Positions 11,672-14,161 of a stretch of 14,161 nt of DNA are shown in pieces. Source of the DNA: Bacillota bacterium (GTDB lineage Bacteria; Bacillota; Clostridia; Oscillospirales; Acutalibacteraceae). Numbering within the stretch: the first letter of the stretch is position 1; each line of letters opens with the position of its first letter. Both the position numbers and the translations under genes were made by a program. The notes under the pieces are model-generated. The model saw only the letters and a list, made by a program, of their open reading frames with translations. It made no database searches and was not told the origin of the DNA. The stretch is taken from assembly GCA_023397245.1 (NCBI GenBank), contig JAEWUH010000168.1, positions 1 to 14,161 on the forward strand, written 5' to 3'.

Positions 11672-14161
11672 TCAGGCGATTGTAACAATGCACTGGCGGA
11701 CGGCACTTTCATTCGGCATTCTTACATAAACGCCCGCGGCGCTGCCGGATTTTCCGATTGCCTGAACGCGGAAGTAGTAAGCGTTCCCGGATTTGCCGAT
11801 ATACTGCGGGTTTAAAACGCTGCCGTTTCCCACGGTAAAGAACGGGACGGCCTTGCTGGTGCTGAGAACCGTTACCTTAAACGTATAGGTATTCCCCTTC
11901 CGGATGGAAAACGGACGCGTGGTATCCGAAACGGCGGACGGGCCCGCTTTGGCGGTAAAGGAAGCGACTTCATTGTTGATCTTGGTCGTGATCGTCGCCG
12001 TTCCCTGCGCAATGCGGCTGATGCGGAGCAGGTAACCTCCGCTCACCCGTTTCACATAACTCACCGTCACGGCGGAAGGATTGCTGGAGGTGGCGGTCGG
12101 CGCTGTGAACAGGGTGGTTGTTTTCACCATATAGTAATAGGTGTTGTTATTGGTGAAGGTATAGGTGCCGGTAGTATCCAGTTTAAAGTTTGTAGCCGCT
12201 ACGGGCGGCGCGATGCCAAGAGACACATACCAGTAATGCAGCTTTTCCGCGTATTTCTGCGCTGCGGAGTAATCGTAGCCCTTGATTCGGAATCCCCAGT
12301 TTGACACGGTCGGGTCGACATGGTTATAAATACCGTCAAACGCGTAGTCGGAAATCGAGGTAACGCTGGGCGGAATCGTAATGGTTTTCAAGCCGTAGCA
12401 GTCGTAAAACGCGTCGTCCTCAATTTTTGTAACGCTGTTGGGAACCACCAGGTTCGCCAGGGCATAGCACTCGGCAAAAGCCGCGGCGCGGATTGACGTT
12501 AAGCGGCTGGAAAGCGTAACATTGGTAAGCTTGTAGCATTGCCAAAAGGCGCTCTCCCCCAGATCGGTCACGCTGTTCGGAATGGTGATATTTTGTAAAT
12601 TTTCGCAGTCATAGAACGCGAGTTTTCCGAAGGTTTTAACGCCGTCGGCAATCGTCATGCTGCTTAGCTGCGTGCAGCTTGCAAACGCCCCCTGACCGAC
12701 ATTTGCCACGCCGCCGGGGATGGACGCACTCTTTAGATTTGTGCAGTTAAAAAACGCGTCGTTTCCCAGTACGGTAAGATTTTTAGGCAGGGTTACCGCC
12801 GTTAAACCGGTAAACGAAAACGCACTGTTTCCAATAGCGGTCAGGCTGGAAGGGAAGCTGACGGCGGTTAGGCCCTCGCTCGCGTAAAACGCCGCAAGAC
12901 CGATTTCCGTTACACCCTCCGGTATAATCACCTGATAGGCTGACTGGTTGCGGTCAAAAATTCGGCTGCCGATTTTCTTAACGCCCTGCGGAATTGTAAC
13001 GGTGCCGGTGAGGGCTCCCTTGAATCCGAGCAGGACGCCGTTGAGCACGACAAAATCGGAGGGATAATCCTGATACCATTTTGTGCCGTCAAATACGTGG
13101 GAACCGAAATCGGTCAAACCCGTTGACAGCGTAATGCTGTTCAGGGTGGAACAATTCTCGAACGCGCTGTCGCCCACCTTTACAACGCTGTCCGGCAAGG
13201 TGATACTGCTCAGATTGGTGCCGGAAAAAGCCTGACTGCCGATTTCCGTCAGTGTATTTGGAAGCGTAACGCTGCTCAGAGCGGACAGATAAAACGTATC
13301 CGGTTCAATTTTGGTGATGCTGTCCGGAATGGTAATCTGGGGCAGCTTGGAGCCGCAGAACGCCCCGATTGAAATACCCGTGAGAGTTGACGGCAAGGTA
13401 ACGCCCGTCAGATCAGTGTACGCAAAGGCGTTTTTACCGATGCCTTTCACACCCTCCGGGATTGTCACTTCTACAAGGCCGCTGGAGTTAAACGCATTTT
13501 CCGGTATCGTTTCAAGCCGATTGGAGATCACCGCCTTGGTCAGGCTGGCGCAGCCGGTAAAGGTGTCGGTTCCCATCGAAGTCACGCTGTTTGGAATCAC
13601 GATTTCCGTTAATTTACCGCATTGCTCGAACGCGGATTTGCCGATCGAGGTCAGCCCGTTCCCCAGTGTCACGCTCGTGAGGGAATCACACTGCCGAAAC
13701 GCGAAATCCGCGATACTCGTCACGCTGTCCGGGATTGTTACCGAGGTCAGCTTTGAGCCCCAGAAGGCACTGTCTTCAATAGTCGTCACGCCCTCCGGTA
13801 TCACGATACCGGTGATATTTGTCCGGTCAAACAGGCAGGACGCTATCCGGGTAAGATTTGCCGGGAGCTTTACCTCGCTGACGCCGGAGGTGGAAAAAGC
13901 GTATTCCCCGATGCTTGTCACGCTGTCCGGCAGGGTGACTTTCGTCAGCAGCTTATCGCTTTCAAAAGCTCTTTTCCCGATACCGGTCACGGAATTTCCA
14001 AAATCCACGTTCGTCAAATAGTAGCACAGCCCGAAAGCATAGTCCCCGATGCTTGTCACGCTGTCCGGTATTTTAATAGTTGTTATTCCGCTGTAGAAAA
14101 ACGTATGATCCTTTATTTCCGTAACGCCGACCGGAATGGTCAAATTGGTCAGGCTGTCGCA
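11672..14161 (-). CDS. BspA-type leucine-rich-repeat surface or secreted protein, C-terminal part
   Basis: The frame runs without a stop to the window edge (CDSLTNL precedes the TTG at 14143), so the start and any signal peptide lie outside; 829 residues are visible. About 26 repeats of 22-23 residues follow the BspA (LRR_5) pattern LTxVTIPDSVTSIGxxAFxxC. One repeat near the middle carries a ~22-residue insertion (WYQDYPSDFVVLNGVLLGFKG). The array closes with IKGYDYSAAQKYAEKLHYWYVSLG, a usual end cap. Then come two ~80-residue beta-rich domains, one starting TGTYTFTNNNTYYYMVKT and one with RKGNTYTFKVTV. There is no LPXTG motif, S-layer domain or C-terminal membrane segment, so secretion or non-covalent wall binding is likely. 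Such proteins in gut and anaerobic bacteria mediate adhesion or protein binding; the ligand here is unknown. Confidence 0.88.
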   Translation of the reverse strand, partial: CDSLTNLTIPVGVTEIKDHTFFYSGITTIKIPDSVTSIGDYAFGLCYYLTNVDFGNSVTGIGKRAFESDKLLTKVTLPDSVTSIGEYAFSTSGVSEVKLPANLTRIASCLFDRTNITGIVIPEGVTTIEDSAFWGSKLTSVTIPDSVTSIADFAFRQCDSLTSVTLGNGLTSIGKSAFEQCGKLTEIVIPNSVTSMGTDTFTGCASLTKAVISNRLETIPENAFNSSGLVEVTIPEGVKGIGKNAFAYTDLTGVTLPSTLTGISIGAFCGSKLPQITIPDSITKIEPDTFYLSALSSVTLPNTLTEIGSQAFSGTNLSSITLPDSVVKVGDSAFENCSTLNSITLSTGLTDFGSHVFDGTKWYQDYPSDFVVLNGVLLGFKGALTGTVTIPQGVKKIGSRIFDRNQSAYQVIIPEGVTEIGLAAFYASEGLTAVSFPSSLTAIGNSAFSFTGLTAVTLPKNLTVLGNDAFFNCTNLKSASIPGGVANVGQGAFASCTQLSSMTIADGVKTFGKLAFYDCENLQNITIPNSVTDLGESAFWQCYKLTNVTLSSRLTSIRAAAFAECYALANLVVPNSVTKIEDDAFYDCYGLKTITIPPSVTSISDYAFDGIYNHVDPTVSNWGFRIKGYDYSAAQKYAEKLHYWYVSLGIAPPVAATNFKLDTTGTYTFTNNNTYYYMVKTTTLFTAPTATSSNPSAVTVSYVKRVSGGYLLRISRIAQGTATITTKINNEVASFTAKAGPSAVSDTTRPFSIRKGNTYTFKVTVLSTSKAVPFFTVGNGSVLNPQYIGKSGNAYYFRVQAIGKSGSAAGVYVRMPNESAVRQCIVTIA

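Noticed and set aside
13311..14021. A 236-codon plus-strand frame opposite the LRR gene
   Set aside because: It lies wholly antisense to the repeat array, and its own repetitive product only mirrors the 22-23-codon LRR period.
11672..14161. Tandem DNA repeats that might be a CRISPR array
   Set aside because: The ~66-69-nt periodicity is degenerate and in frame; it is explained by protein repeats. No identical repeats with unique spacers occur.

Overview
The window looks like chromosomal DNA of a Gram-positive anaerobe of the class Clostridia, probably near the Oscillospirales/Ruminococcaceae. The reasons are the strong AGGAGG-type ribosome binding sites, the clostridial form of the M23 peptidase, the ROK glucokinase, the amtB-glnK pair, the BspA-type leucine-rich-repeat protein and a mobile element with ParA/ParB/TnpV. 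The organism assignment is inference. The window divides sharply at about position 5009-5065.

Left part (1 to about 5008): the right-hand end of an integrated mobile element, most likely an integrative conjugative element. It carries, rightward, the last two genes of a type II Wadjet (JetABCD/EptABCD-like) anti-plasmid system: the C-terminus of the SMC-like ATPase JetC, overlapping by 4 nt a complete JetD Toprim nuclease. Facing it is a leftward operon: an excisionase-like DNA-binding protein, ParA, ParB, TnpV and perhaps one more small protein. The parB gene is split by a single in-frame TAA, and 14 nt beyond that codon lies a 33-bp near-perfect palindrome.

Junction (5009-5065): the 3' half of a tRNA-Leu(UAA) gene, from the anticodon loop to the encoded CCA, followed by the tRNA's own terminator. 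No 5' half precedes it. This is the signature of an attachment site left by a recombinase that integrates into the 3' end of tRNA-Leu. Element DNA lies to the left and host chromosome to the right.

Right part (5066-14161): ordinary host genes. On the minus strand are an M23 metallopeptidase, an unlisted 56-residue acidic protein with a very good ribosome binding site, and a bacterial sugar transferase (polyprenyl-phosphate glycosyl-1-phosphate transferase). Divergent from these are a ROK glucokinase and an aldose 1-epimerase, which probably form an operon for hexose entry into glycolysis. Next comes a 438-nt gap with two intrinsic terminators and a structured leader, then the ammonium transporter amtB with its PII regulator glnK. 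A strong bidirectional terminator separates glnK from a long, 5'-truncated minus-strand gene for a BspA-like surface or secreted protein with about 26 leucine-rich repeats.

The points most worth a second look are the split parB with its embedded palindrome, the tRNA-Leu att site that defines the element, the Wadjet module carried as cargo, the structured leader of amtB, the PII protein lacking Tyr51, and the small acidic protein gene.
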